From NCBI GenBank assembly GCA_041391925.1, contig JAWKNA010000009.1, positions 118,400-182,399 on the forward strand: a stretch of 64,000 bases of DNA, read 5' to 3'. Positions 24,601 through 32,987 of the stretch are shown one piece after another. Below the pieces are notes generated by a model. The model made no database searches. It was given only the letters and a program-made list of their open reading frames with translations, and had not been told where the DNA came from. A program made the translations under genes and the position numbers. The DNA comes from JBPOFM01 sp041391925. Lineage in GTDB: Bacteria; Bacteroidota; Bacteroidia; Flavobacteriales; Flavobacteriaceae. Numbering within the stretch: the first letter of the stretch is position 1; each line of letters starts with the position of its first letter.

Positions 24601-25036
24601 TGCTTTACCAGCATACCAGCTACAATTAAATACCAACTCCGCCGCAAAACCAACCTCTTCTGCATGGACGGTGGCTTCGGATGCGCGATTAAAAACCAAT
24701 GTGCATGAATTTACCGATGGACTTGATTTGATAGACAAAATCAACCCTGTGTGGTTTACTTACAACGGAAAAGCTGGGATGCCACATGACACTGGCGTAG
24801 GCACCATCGCCCAGGAACTTCAAAAAGTGGCTCCTTACATGGTGAATGAATGGACGTATCAATCAGACGATGGCACTACCAAAGAAAATTATTTAGGGGT
24901 TGACTATGGAGCCATGGATTTTGTGCTTATCAATGCCATTAAAGAACAACGGAAAATCATCGAAAATCAAAACACGCAAATACAACAGTTGGAGCAACGG
25001 CTTCAAGCTCTGGAAACAGCAATCAATAATCAATAA
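21629..25036 (+). CDS. Secreted beta-repeat protein with S74 endosialidase-type chaperone domain
   Basis: The 1135-residue product has a signal peptide ending IQAQ (residue 20). Residues about 21-100 look like a phage-tail-like N-terminus (VGVGTTTPNATLDVHS). About 24 repeats of 15 residues (pattern YGxYNxLxGxGxGxx) span about 187-550. A second block, about 650-830, has 17-residue repeats starting N(T/V)A(I/L)G, like YadA heads. The C-terminal 120 residues carry SDARLKTNVHEFTDGLDLIDKI and a final coiled coil, the Peptidase_S74 intramolecular chaperone, which trimerises and cleaves itself at the Ser-Asp. Such proteins form trimeric surface fibres. The role is unknown. Confidence 0.88.
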   Translation: MKTTLSLVLLILISFTIQAQVGVGTTTPNATLDVHSSNQTAPSNNDGLLIPKIDNFPATPPTAAQDGMIVFVTGNGTPTKGFYYWDQNIPGWVPVTNGGGDDHDFYEEGTSTSPDDINDDKYTFGNLAIGKNTADYPLDIYTQGDTGTNINMASSADINQSGSSVNILSSDDFQKIGFSSMLDSPGNGYHYGFFSNVKNDGSGYHYGAYQFLYGAGTGRQYGTYNALSGTGGGNQYGTYNHFLGNGSSLIRGVLNYIVNTSDGVQYGTDTQILNDGNGTHRGMNILINGNGTGLHDGILTTISGNGIGLKRGILSYIDNNGDGWHEGTVNHLLGTGNGLQTGTYNIIQNNGTNTHYGVRNLVQGTGDGLQFGNHTDVSNSGSGSHYGAYNVLSGTGTGIQYGNVNEINNSANATHFGNYNWLSGTGSGTQYGDYSFMNNSGNARHYGSYAYLNGVGSGDHHGYYADLVGAGTGDQYGSVSSIGNSGNGWHYAYKGTTFGSGSGEHHGFYSDVIANGSGNNYGIRNYVHGPGTGNKYGTLNYIPSTEGGTHYGIWSEATKPGSFAGYFRGAVAIGTTGADTYIMPASRGTANQIMQTDGVGNVSWANGNSAVIHSINDLTDGKSDTGGSSVFLGQVAGNLDDGNDRRNTGVGNAALAGSVDGVDNTAVGYSTLGSTGNASYNTAIGSFSLGSNQTGSDNTALGYASLGLNQTGTGNVALGVGAVNQNVNGHSNVGIGYAPLYNSTDGLGNVAIGFSSLYGLTSGSNNVAIGSNAFYNNLVSDDNVVVGGNAGYSNVTGERSVYLGASTGYNNINGDDNIFIGYNAGYNEMGSDKLYIENSNAGPTAALIYGDFNTNFLRLNARTEITVGTDASGTVGSGYLEIGGGLRLDGDEIITNNNSTLSLQAGNNGDLSVDGGTLHVDSSTNRVGVGTITPNYPLTVSGAANLNAGVAAGAAALRVNGNEALWFDGNYYSWGFGGTSNFFADPIGIGAALPAYQLQLNTNSAAKPTSSAWTVASDARLKTNVHEFTDGLDLIDKINPVWFTYNGKAGMPHDTGVGTIAQELQKVAPYMVNEWTYQSDDGTTKENYLGVDYGAMDFVLINAIKEQRKIIENQNTQIQQLEQRLQALETAINNQ

Positions 25037-25058
25037 TCAATTTAAATCAATTAAAATT

Positions 25059-25475
25059 ATGAACACACAAAAATTTTTATTTGCAGTATCTATTTGTCTA
25101 TTCACTTTTGCTTGCAGCAGTGATGATGACAATGGAAATCAACAACAAGAATCCAATGAAGATTTATTGGTTTCCGGCAAATGGTATTTTGAATCCAAAA
25201 CGCCTGGAAGTTATTCCGACTGCGAAAAGTCAGGGTATATACAGTTTAGAAGCGATGGCACCTTTACCATTGAGGTTTATGAGGATAATGGCGGTACCTG
25301 TGAAAGTCTGGGTGCGGATAATGGCAATTATACATTGACCAACAATGTAAATATCACATTGACCGCTGGGAGTGAAACCCAGTCGGCTGTTATTACTTCT
25401 ATATCACAAAGCGAACTTAAAATCACAAATTCGGGTGATGGCGAGATGTTAGTTTTTGATAAAACAGCTGGTTGA
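25059..25475 (+). CDS. Lipocalin-like lipoprotein
   Basis: The 138-residue product has a lipobox LFTFACSSD with Cys at about residue 18, followed by an Asp/Asn/Gln-rich linker. A beta-rich domain beginning LLVSGKWYFESK, with two cysteines (SDCEK and GGTCES) that could pair, follows; this is the lipocalin_5/DUF plan common in Bacteroidota. The ATG at 25059 was chosen because an upstream in-frame ATG at 24900 lies within the previous gene and gives no signal. It is 22 bp after the S74 protein and probably co-transcribed, so it may help anchor or assemble that fibre, which is inference. Confidence 0.82.
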   Translation: MNTQKFLFAVSICLFTFACSSDDDNGNQQQESNEDLLVSGKWYFESKTPGSYSDCEKSGYIQFRSDGTFTIEVYEDNGGTCESLGADNGNYTLTNNVNITLTAGSETQSAVITSISQSELKITNSGDGEMLVFDKTAG

Positions 25476-25575
25476 TTGTAAATTAAGTCGTGAAACCAAT
25501 AATCGGTGTTGCAATCGTTGGAATATATGAGCCAGTAGAGGTAGTACGTGGTGGATATTGCTACGTATATTAATA

Positions 25576-26724
25576 CTAATATCCTACATACTCAACAATC
25601 TCCAATCCATAGCCAATCATCCCAACACGTTTGGTTTGTAGGCTATTGGAGATTAATAGTAATTTATGGATATTCAAATCGTGAAGTATTTGTGCCCCAA
25701 TTCCAAAATCCTTGCTGTCCATTTCAATGCTCGGAGCCTTTATTACTTTGCCATCTACTTGGGATTCTTTTAGAACGCTCAAACGCTTCAAAAGATTCAT
25801 CGATTCTGCTTGTTGGTTGATGAATATGATAGCACCTTTTCCTGCATCGTTGATGACTTTGAACATATCGTCCAATTTTTCGTCGGCATTGTTGGTCAAG
25901 GTTCCTAAGATATCATTGTTCACTAAAGTGGCATTAACTCTTGTTAGAACAGATTCGTCTGATGTCCAGATTCCTTTGGTCAATGCAATATGTATTTGAT
26001 GATTGGTGGTTTGCTCATAGGCTCTCAATCGGTAACTTCCAAAACGTGTTTCTATTTCAAAATCTTCACGTTTTTCAATCAAAGAATCATGTTCCATTCG
26101 GTAAGCAACCAAATCTTCAATGGAAATGATTTTTAAACCAAATCTTTTTGCAACTTCAGTAAGTTGTGGCAAGCGTGCCATGGTGCCATCTTCATTCAAA
26201 ATCTCTACCAAAATGCCCGCTGGCTGAAATCCTGCCAAACGTGCCAAATCCACCGCAGCTTCGGTGTGGCCAGTACGCCTCAATACACCGCCATTTTTAG
26301 CTCTCAAAGGAAATATATGTCCAGGACGCCCCAAATCATGGGGTTTGGTGTCAGCATTTACCAAAGCTTTGATGGTTTTTGATCTATCATGTACCGAAAT
26401 GCCTGTAGTACAACCATGTCCAATCAAATCAACCGAAACTGTAAATTGCGTATGGTGCAACACTGTATTGTTCTGAACCATCATTGTGAGATCCAATGCT
26501 TCACACCGATCTTCCGTCAAAGGGGCACAGATAAGACCTCTACCGTGCTTTGCCATAAAATTGATCATTTCTGGCGAAACCATTTCTGCGGCAGCTATAA
26601 AATCACCCTCATTCTCTCGGTTTTCATCATCAACTACAATAATCACTTTACCTTGTTTAATATCCTCAATGGCTTCTTCAATGGTATGTAATTGTATTTT
26701 CGGTTGCAATGTCGTACTATTCAT
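25576..26724 (-). CDS. ribB: 3,4-dihydroxy-2-butanone-4-phosphate synthase with degenerate GTP cyclohydrolase II domain
   Basis: The 382-residue product has two domains. Residues 1-205 are a complete RibB: VVDDENRENEGDF (acidic metal/substrate loop), HGRGLICAPL, GISVHDRSKTI, GHIFPLRA and RTGHTEAAVDLA. It makes the four-carbon precursor of riboflavin from ribulose 5-phosphate. Residues about 210-382 align with RibA, but the zinc-binding segment with its three cysteines (normally HSEC...DCG) is replaced by NATLVNND...LTNNADEKLD. That half therefore cannot be a normal GTP cyclohydrolase II. A separate RibA is expected elsewhere. A TATCTTTG box lies at 26749-26742, but without a clear TTG. Confidence 0.92.
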   Translation of the reverse strand: MNSTTLQPKIQLHTIEEAIEDIKQGKVIIVVDDENRENEGDFIAAAEMVSPEMINFMAKHGRGLICAPLTEDRCEALDLTMMVQNNTVLHHTQFTVSVDLIGHGCTTGISVHDRSKTIKALVNADTKPHDLGRPGHIFPLRAKNGGVLRRTGHTEAAVDLARLAGFQPAGILVEILNEDGTMARLPQLTEVAKRFGLKIISIEDLVAYRMEHDSLIEKREDFEIETRFGSYRLRAYEQTTNHQIHIALTKGIWTSDESVLTRVNATLVNNDILGTLTNNADEKLDDMFKVINDAGKGAIIFINQQAESMNLLKRLSVLKESQVDGKVIKAPSIEMDSKDFGIGAQILHDLNIHKLLLISNSLQTKRVGMIGYGLEIVEYVGY

Positions 26725-26753
26725 TAGAATGGAATTATATACAAAGATACGGC

Positions 26754-28736
26754 TTAATTTATATTTTCTATGGCACTTTGGTTCAAGTCTTCCCTGATTT
26801 TATTTCTCAATAAAAAATGTGAAATACCATAAAAAGGAAATCCTAAAAACATTAAAATGAAACTTACAGGTTTTATTCTAAGCTGAAGTTCCTTATAAAA
26901 TTTCACAGACTGAAGATAGGTGACAATAAAATAAATAGTATAAACAAAGAGTGAAATAAGACTTAAATCCATAGATGCCGAGGCAAATTCAGGAAATTTA
27001 TTGTTCTTGAAAACAAAATGGAGTACCAACAAAATGACACCTATCAAATAGAAAACAAACGCAAACCTCGAATAATCTATGACATCTTTCCCCTTGGTAG
27101 CTGAAGAAATGAGATTATTGTTTACAACCAACCCATTTGAGGCAAACTGCTCAAAGCTTGTCTGTCGTTTCATCAATATAGAGTAGGCTTTAGCTTTGCT
27201 TGATGGATTAAATTTAAAAGATTGATAATCCTTGATGATATCCATCAATTTTTCATCACTGTAGCCTTCAAAATAATTATAGGATATGTCTTTGCCATCT
27301 TCATCGTATTGTACTTTGGGCTTCAATTTTAGGAATTTCATTAAAGGATCAAGATAATTACCAAACTCAAACAATCCTCTATCTTTTGTGGCACGACTCG
27401 TCAATGAGATACCAAGCGGTAACATGATTAAGGTGGATAACCATGTGGCGAAAATCGGGTTTAATGTTCCGTCTTGAGAGCTGTTCTTTGCGAATATGCC
27501 TATAAAATGATAGGTTAAAAACAATAAAATGGCTATGACCATAGGAAGCCCAACGCCACCTTTCCGAATCAGGGCACCCAAAGGAGCTCCCACAAAGAAG
27601 AGGATGATGCAGGCAAATCCCAGCGCATATTTTTCATGTAGAGCAATAATGTGCCTGTTCAACCATTTATTTTTTATCTGGAAACTTTGTTTTTTGGTGT
27701 CAATGATTTGATTTGTGCTATTTACAGTGTTCAAAGCTAAATTGAGCATTTGGATTTTGGTCTTAGTGTCAAACAAGTCTATGGCATCACCTTTTAAAAT
27801 ACTGTCCTTTTTTGGTTCAACATTGATGTTGAGATTGTTGATGTTGCTTCGGGAATAAAGAATGTCCGAAAAGCCTTTTAGGTCCTTTTGTTTATCCTGC
27901 TGCAAACTATCAATGTAATAATTCAACCCACTAACATTAAGCATGTTAAACCGATCGCTAAAACTCTTATCTTCTAGATCGACATTATTGATGGCTTCTA
28001 AATCCACATTGAGCGTGTAGGTTTCAAAGTAGCTTTTGGCTGCAGGCTTTTTTATGGCTTCCTTAGGATCTTTGCTATATATTTCTTCGTAATAATGGCC
28101 ATCTTTCAGCACCAATTGAAGGATATTTGAATTTTCGCTGCTTATCAATTCTCCTTTTTCGGCTACGATGACCACATAGTTGCCAGTTCTTCTTGATTGT
28201 TTTTGGTGCATGACCACTTTTTCCAAATATTGGCCCTTATCGCCCGATTTTTTTTCAACTTTGATGTTGATATTTCCAATTTCATTGAACTGTCCTTCGG
28301 CAATAGCCATGGCTGGTTTTAATTGAGCAATATTCTTGCGGAGATTATAGGAGTTGAATTCCGCCCATGGAATCACATTGTTGGCAAAAAAGAAAGTGGT
28401 AATGGCAAGCCCAATAATAAAAATGCTTAAGCCTCGCATGGCGCGCTGCAATGAAATACCAGTTGATTTCATGGCTGCAAACTCATAATTTTCAGCAAAA
28501 CTTCCAAACACCATGATAGATGCCAATAAAATGGTAAGAGGAAGTACCAAGGGCATTAATTTTGGCATAAAATAGAGAAGGAACTTCCCAACGGTCATCA
28601 TGTCTAAATCTTTGCCGGCCAATTCACTGATGTAAAGCCAGACGGTCTGTAAAACAAAAATGAGCATGAGTATTACAAACACGCTCAAAAATGTCTTTAA
28701 ATAGGTTGTAAGTATGTATCTATCTAATATTTTCAT
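26754..28736 (-). CDS. LptF/LptG family permease (YjgP/YjgQ)
   Basis: The 660-residue product starts with KILDRYILTTYLKTFL, the conserved cytosolic helix of LptF/G, and is an inner-membrane subunit of lipopolysaccharide export. Four to six membrane helices (about 12-35, 60-85, 100-120 and, after a periplasmic jellyroll of about 200 residues, around 395-470) match the family. An unusual tail of about 200 residues carries further membrane helices at the end, longer than enterobacterial LptF (about 360). Start: M at 28736 rather than 28748, because MKILDRY is the conserved beginning. It follows a LolA-like gene (59-bp gap) and ftsK on the same strand. Confidence 0.9.
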   Translation of the reverse strand: MKILDRYILTTYLKTFLSVFVILMLIFVLQTVWLYISELAGKDLDMMTVGKFLLYFMPKLMPLVLPLTILLASIMVFGSFAENYEFAAMKSTGISLQRAMRGLSIFIIGLAITTFFFANNVIPWAEFNSYNLRKNIAQLKPAMAIAEGQFNEIGNINIKVEKKSGDKGQYLEKVVMHQKQSRRTGNYVVIVAEKGELISSENSNILQLVLKDGHYYEEIYSKDPKEAIKKPAAKSYFETYTLNVDLEAINNVDLEDKSFSDRFNMLNVSGLNYYIDSLQQDKQKDLKGFSDILYSRSNINNLNINVEPKKDSILKGDAIDLFDTKTKIQMLNLALNTVNSTNQIIDTKKQSFQIKNKWLNRHIIALHEKYALGFACIILFFVGAPLGALIRKGGVGLPMVIAILLFLTYHFIGIFAKNSSQDGTLNPIFATWLSTLIMLPLGISLTSRATKDRGLFEFGNYLDPLMKFLKLKPKVQYDEDGKDISYNYFEGYSDEKLMDIIKDYQSFKFNPSSKAKAYSILMKRQTSFEQFASNGLVVNNNLISSATKGKDVIDYSRFAFVFYLIGVILLVLHFVFKNNKFPEFASASMDLSLISLFVYTIYFIVTYLQSVKFYKELQLRIKPVSFILMFLGFPFYGISHFLLRNKIREDLNQSAIENIN

Positions 28737-28795
28737 CCTTATTCCCACAAAAGCGGGAATTTTTTCCGGTTGGGATAATTATGGAAAGACTATAA

Positions 28796-29437
28796 TCAAT
28801 CCAATTTGTTGATATAATAACCTTTATATTTATTCTTATCAAAGGTAAATAAGCCTTTCGAAATAGGCTCATTGGTTTTAAAAGAATTAACAGTCAGAGT
28901 GGTGGTGGTACCATTTTTCCCAGTTTCGATGAGATTGTAAATATGTTTGGTCTGAGCGTCAATTCCAAGAAGAACATGTTTGATTTCTGAATTCGTATCA
29001 ATAGGAATCAATTTTACATATTGTATTTTTCGACCATTTATATTCTGTACGATGTCCATTTTATAAGTGTAACCATTTTGATAGAAAGAAAGCATTTTAC
29101 TTGGAGTAATGGAGCTTTCATCATCAGAATTGTCTTTTGAAATAGTGACCTCTTCATCTTCTGGGTTAATGGTATATAATGTTTTTCCATCAAAAATACG
29201 TGTCACTCCAAGAATGTTCAAGAGGTACTTATCTCCTTCAATGACCACATCACCACGTGTTTCTTGGTTGATGTTTTCTGCTGTGTTTTTCAGGACATAT
29301 TTAAAATCGATGCTGATGTTATTGTAGCTTTTCACCTTGGCATTGACTTCATTTAAAAGCGCTTTTGCCTTTGCTGCGTCTTGTGCATGGTTCGAAAAAG
29401 AAATTAAAAATGCGAATGCAATCAATATATGTTTCAT
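28796..29437 (-). CDS. LolA-like outer-membrane lipoprotein carrier protein
   Basis: The 213-residue product has a signal peptide (residues 1-18, SNHAQ). The mature half-barrel domain shows SIDFKYVLKN, GDVVIEGDKYLLNILGVTRIFDGKTLYTINPEDEEVT and the C-terminal FTFDKNKYKGYYINKLD, the LolA-like pattern. It would shuttle lipid-modified proteins or other lipids across the periplasm. It lies between ftsK (18-bp gap) and the LptF/G permease, a gene order often seen in flavobacteria and suggestive of an envelope operon. Confidence 0.88.
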   Translation of the reverse strand: MKHILIAFAFLISFSNHAQDAAKAKALLNEVNAKVKSYNNISIDFKYVLKNTAENINQETRGDVVIEGDKYLLNILGVTRIFDGKTLYTINPEDEEVTISKDNSDDESSITPSKMLSFYQNGYTYKMDIVQNINGRKIQYVKLIPIDTNSEIKHVLLGIDAQTKHIYNLIETGKNGTTTTLTVNSFKTNEPISKGLFTFDKNKYKGYYINKLD

Positions 29438-29455
29438 GATGATAGTTTTTATATT

Positions 29456-31846
29456 TTAGTTGGTTTCATTTGCTAATAACTGTTCTAGTGCAACCAAATC
29501 AGGTATCAAAACTTGTCGCGCTTTGCTGCCTTCAAAAGCACCGACAATGCCAGCAGCTTCTAATTGGTCAATTAAACGTCCTGCTCTATTGTATCCTAAT
29601 TTCAATTTGCGCTGCAATAAGGAGGCTGAGCCTTGCTGTGCTACAACAATAACTTCAGCAGCTTCCCTGAACAATTTGTCTCTATCCTCGATGTCTATAT
29701 CAAGACTTGTGCCATTCTCCTCTCCAACAAACTCTGGCAGTAAATAAGCGTCAGGATATGCTTTTTGTCCTCCAATAAATTCGGTGATATTCTCAACTTC
29801 TGGAGTGTCTACAAAGGCACATTGTATCCGTGTCAATTCATTTCCTTGCGTAAACAGCATGTCACCACGACCAATCAACTGGTCGGCTCCAGAGTTGTCC
29901 AAAATGGTCCTGGAATCAATTTTTGAAGTCACTCTAAATGCAATTCTTGCAGGGAAATTGGCTTTTATAATCCCGGTTATAACATTCACCGAAGGTCTTT
30001 GTGTTGCTATGATTAAATGAATCCCAATGGCTCTTGCCAATTGAGCCAATCGGGCTATGGGTGTTTCAACTTCCTTACCAGCGGTCATAATTAGATCAGC
30101 AAATTCATCAACGACCAAAACAATATACGGTAAATACTGATGCCCTTCATGAGGATTAAGTTTACGAGCCTTGAATTTTTCGTTATACTCCTTGATGTTA
30201 CGAACCATGGCATTTTTCAACATCTCGTAACGATTGTCCATTTCAATACAAAGTGAATTCAAGGTATGGATGACTTTGGTATTATCAGTAATGATGGCAT
30301 CTTCACTATCGGGTAATTTTGCCAGATAGTGACGCTCAATTTTATTGAACAAGGTTAACTCCACTTTTTTTGGATCTACCAAAACAAATTTGACTTCTGC
30401 AGGATGTTTTTTATACAATAACGAGGTCAATACAGCATTCAAACCAACAGATTTTCCTTGCCCAGTAGCACCAGCCATCAACAAATGTGGCATTTTGGCC
30501 AAATCGACCACAAAAGTTTCGTTGCTTATGGTCTTACCAAAAGCTATTGGCAATTCCATGTCCGATTTTTGAAATTTTTGTGAGGCAATCACCGAACGCA
30601 TCGACACAATGGTTGCACTTTTATTTGGAACTTCAATACCTATCGTTCCTTTCCCTGGAATAGGAGCAATGATTCGAATTCCTAATGCAGCCAATGATAG
30701 GGCAATGTCGTCCTCCAAATTTTTGATTTTAGAAATACGAACACCAGCGTTTGGAACAATTTCATATAATGTGACCGTTGGTCCAATGGTCGCTTTGATA
30801 TTGGCAATTCCAATGTTATAATTGTTTAAAGTCTCAACAATCTTGTTTTTGTTTTCTTCAAGCTCTTCTTGATTGATGGTAATACTTTCTGAATCGTATT
30901 TTTTCAGTAAATCCAAAGGTGGAAATTGGTATTTGCTCAATTCCAATGTCGGGTCAAACTGTCCATAATCTTCAACCAATTTATTAGAAAGATTATCGGT
31001 CTCTGATGCTTCCTCAGCAATCTGTTCCACTTCAATCTCCACATCGCTTTCTGGAGCTTTTGGAATTTCAATTCCTATATCTGTTGGTTTCTGTGAAAGG
31101 GTCGGTTTGGAATAATTTTCGATAGTGGGTTTTGTGGTTGTGGGTGTCAAATCAAAAGCCGATTTAATATCTTCTGCCTCGGCAGTCAAATCATTGTCGA
31201 GCGCTACATAATCGTTATCTTCTTTTGCAAGTTGATAATCATTTTTTAAATCCTTTTTTGCAGATTTGAACAGGTCCACAAAATGCTGTCCAGTTACCTT
31301 AAAACGAATGGCCAAATAAGCAATCAACCCAAAAACCAATAAGAGCGACGTACCAATGACACCGATGTAATCCTGGAAAAAGCTATTCATTTCAAAACCA
31401 ATAACTCCACCTAAGGAGCCATATTGATGGGCAAAAAAACCAAAGAAAATAGATAACCAAATAACAATCAATATTCCCCAAATCCAATGTTTTCGAAGTT
31501 TTGTTTTTTTTAAATCGAGTGTGACATATATACCAGAAATAAAAAGCAAACCTGAAAAAATAAAGGATGCGATTCCAAAACCACGAGTGATGAATAAATC
31601 ACTCACCCAAGCCCCCAATTTGTTCAACCAATTTTCGGCTTCAACATCTCTAGATGCAATTTCTGTCAGGGTGCTTTGATCGGCTTTTCCAGTAAAAAAG
31701 AAAGATAAAAATGCAATAAACATCAAAATGCCAAGAATGATCAAAAGACTGCCAAAAATGAGTTTTTGTTGGCTTGATAATTTGAAACTCGGTTTCTTAA
31801 ATTTTGATTCTCTAGTGCTTTTAGTCTTGGTTTTTTTCTTCGCCAT
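29456..31846 (-). CDS. ftsK: DNA translocase FtsK/SpoIIIE
   Basis: The 796-residue product has a basic N-terminus and four membrane helices (within about 28-190). An acidic, disordered linker (190-310) follows. The motor has Walker A GATGQGKSVGLN (about residue 460), Walker B VLVDPKKVE/YIVLVVDEFADL and TQRPSVNVITG. A C-terminal gamma winged helix (ASLLQRKLKLGYNRAGRLIDQLEAAGIVG) reads KOPS-like sequences. It pumps chromosome ends through the division septum. The ATG at 31846 is preferred to 31870, since MAKKKTKTKST is the typical beginning. A minus-strand TATTTTTG lies at 31875-31868. It leads the ftsK-lolA-lptF run. Confidence 0.95.
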   Translation of the reverse strand: MAKKKTKTKSTRESKFKKPSFKLSSQQKLIFGSLLIILGILMFIAFLSFFFTGKADQSTLTEIASRDVEAENWLNKLGAWVSDLFITRGFGIASFIFSGLLFISGIYVTLDLKKTKLRKHWIWGILIVIWLSIFFGFFAHQYGSLGGVIGFEMNSFFQDYIGVIGTSLLLVFGLIAYLAIRFKVTGQHFVDLFKSAKKDLKNDYQLAKEDNDYVALDNDLTAEAEDIKSAFDLTPTTTKPTIENYSKPTLSQKPTDIGIEIPKAPESDVEIEVEQIAEEASETDNLSNKLVEDYGQFDPTLELSKYQFPPLDLLKKYDSESITINQEELEENKNKIVETLNNYNIGIANIKATIGPTVTLYEIVPNAGVRISKIKNLEDDIALSLAALGIRIIAPIPGKGTIGIEVPNKSATIVSMRSVIASQKFQKSDMELPIAFGKTISNETFVVDLAKMPHLLMAGATGQGKSVGLNAVLTSLLYKKHPAEVKFVLVDPKKVELTLFNKIERHYLAKLPDSEDAIITDNTKVIHTLNSLCIEMDNRYEMLKNAMVRNIKEYNEKFKARKLNPHEGHQYLPYIVLVVDEFADLIMTAGKEVETPIARLAQLARAIGIHLIIATQRPSVNVITGIIKANFPARIAFRVTSKIDSRTILDNSGADQLIGRGDMLFTQGNELTRIQCAFVDTPEVENITEFIGGQKAYPDAYLLPEFVGEENGTSLDIDIEDRDKLFREAAEVIVVAQQGSASLLQRKLKLGYNRAGRLIDQLEAAGIVGAFEGSKARQVLIPDLVALEQLLANETN

Positions 31847-31988
31847 CAATGTGGTGTTAGATTGCAACAAAAATACAAATAACTGACGTTTATCCTAACG
31901 GAATTGATTGGTATATCGTATAATTTTCAAGGGATTTATAAACATTCATTCTCCTGTATGACATATCATTTTAGAAATAAAAGCCAAA

Positions 31989-32372
31989 TCAAATGAACAT
32001 TAAAACAATCTTTGGATAATAAATAATTATTGCCACAACAACAGAAGCGATTGAGGCAATAAAAACAGCACCAGCGGCAATGTCCTTGATTCGGCCAATA
32101 CTTGTATGAAGGTCAGGATGGATAAAATCGGCAATATATTCGATGGCTGTATTGATGCCTTCCATACTCATCACAAGTCCTATCATGGCTACCTGAAATA
32201 GCCATTCTGTTTTTGAAATATTAAAATAAAACCCAGCAACGGTCACAGTAAGTGCAATTACCAATTGAATTTTAATACTCGACTCGGTTCTGCATAGGTA
32301 TAAAGCACCATTAAAAGCATATCTAACACTTTTAAGACGATTGATAAGAAACGAATCTTTAGGGTCTGTCAT
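31989..32372 (-). CDS. dgkA: Diacylglycerol kinase family protein
   Basis: The 127-residue product is a small integral-membrane kinase of the DgkA/UndPK type with three membrane helices. The conserved central motif is visible as SMEGINTAIEYIADF near residue 72, with the catalytic Glu and Asn, followed by IGRIKDIAAGAVF. Members phosphorylate undecaprenol or diacylglycerol. The gene follows tpx on the same strand after 13 bp. It is full length for the family. Confidence 0.9.
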   Translation of the reverse strand: MTDPKDSFLINRLKSVRYAFNGALYLCRTESSIKIQLVIALTVTVAGFYFNISKTEWLFQVAMIGLVMSMEGINTAIEYIADFIHPDLHTSIGRIKDIAAGAVFIASIASVVVAIIIYYPKIVLMFI

Positions 32373-32385
32373 AGAAAAAGCTTGG

Positions 32386-32886
32386 TTATGGTAAAGCGTT
32401 TATGGCAGCTTCATAATTAGGTTCCTCCCCAATCTCAGGAACTTGCTCTGTGTGTGTGATGATTCCATTTACATCAATCACAAGTATGCATCGAGAGTGC
32501 AACCCTTCAAATGGTCCGTCAACAATGTCCAACTCGTATGTCTTCCCGAAATTCCCATCTTTGAAATCCGACAAACTGATGACATTTTCCAATCCTTCAG
32601 CAGCACAAAATCTTGAAAATGCGAAAGGTAAATCCTTGGAAATGCATAGTACTTTGGTGTTTTTTAAATCACTTGCCCTTTTGTTGAATTCTCTTGTGGA
32701 TGTCGCGCAAACCCTTGTGTCTATGCTGGGGAATATGTTCAATACCAAATTGTATCCTTCAAAATCCTTGAGGGTTTTGGTTGACAAATCGGTTGCGGTT
32801 AGTTTAAAGTCTGGGGCTTTTTCGCCTTTTTGTGGTAAGCTGCCAGAGGTGTGTGTATTGATTCCTCTTAAAGTAATGGTTGCCAT
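32386..32886 (-). CDS. tpx: Thiol peroxidase Tpx
   Basis: The 166-residue product is an atypical 2-Cys peroxiredoxin. The peroxidatic Cys is in SIDTRVCATSTREFNKR and the resolving Cys in FSRFCAAEGLENV. The start MATITLRGINTHTSGSLP and the end VPEIGEEPNYEAAINAL are typical of Tpx. It reduces peroxides using thioredoxin. It is 13 bp upstream of the diacylglycerol kinase gene on the same strand. Confidence 0.95.
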   Translation of the reverse strand: MATITLRGINTHTSGSLPQKGEKAPDFKLTATDLSTKTLKDFEGYNLVLNIFPSIDTRVCATSTREFNKRASDLKNTKVLCISKDLPFAFSRFCAAEGLENVISLSDFKDGNFGKTYELDIVDGPFEGLHSRCILVIDVNGIITHTEQVPEIGEEPNYEAAINALP

Positions 32887-32987
32887 GAAATTTAATAGTT
32901 TTAAGATGATAAAATTAAGGATAAATTGAAGGTAAATCCCTTAAATAATATATTTTATGATTAGATAAAATAGATAGTTTTACAATA

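Noticed and set aside
25554..25590. Short inverted repeat GGATATT / AATATCC between the lipoprotein and ribB genes
   Set aside because: Seven-bp AT-rich arms with a 19-bp gap are expected by chance and have no T run.
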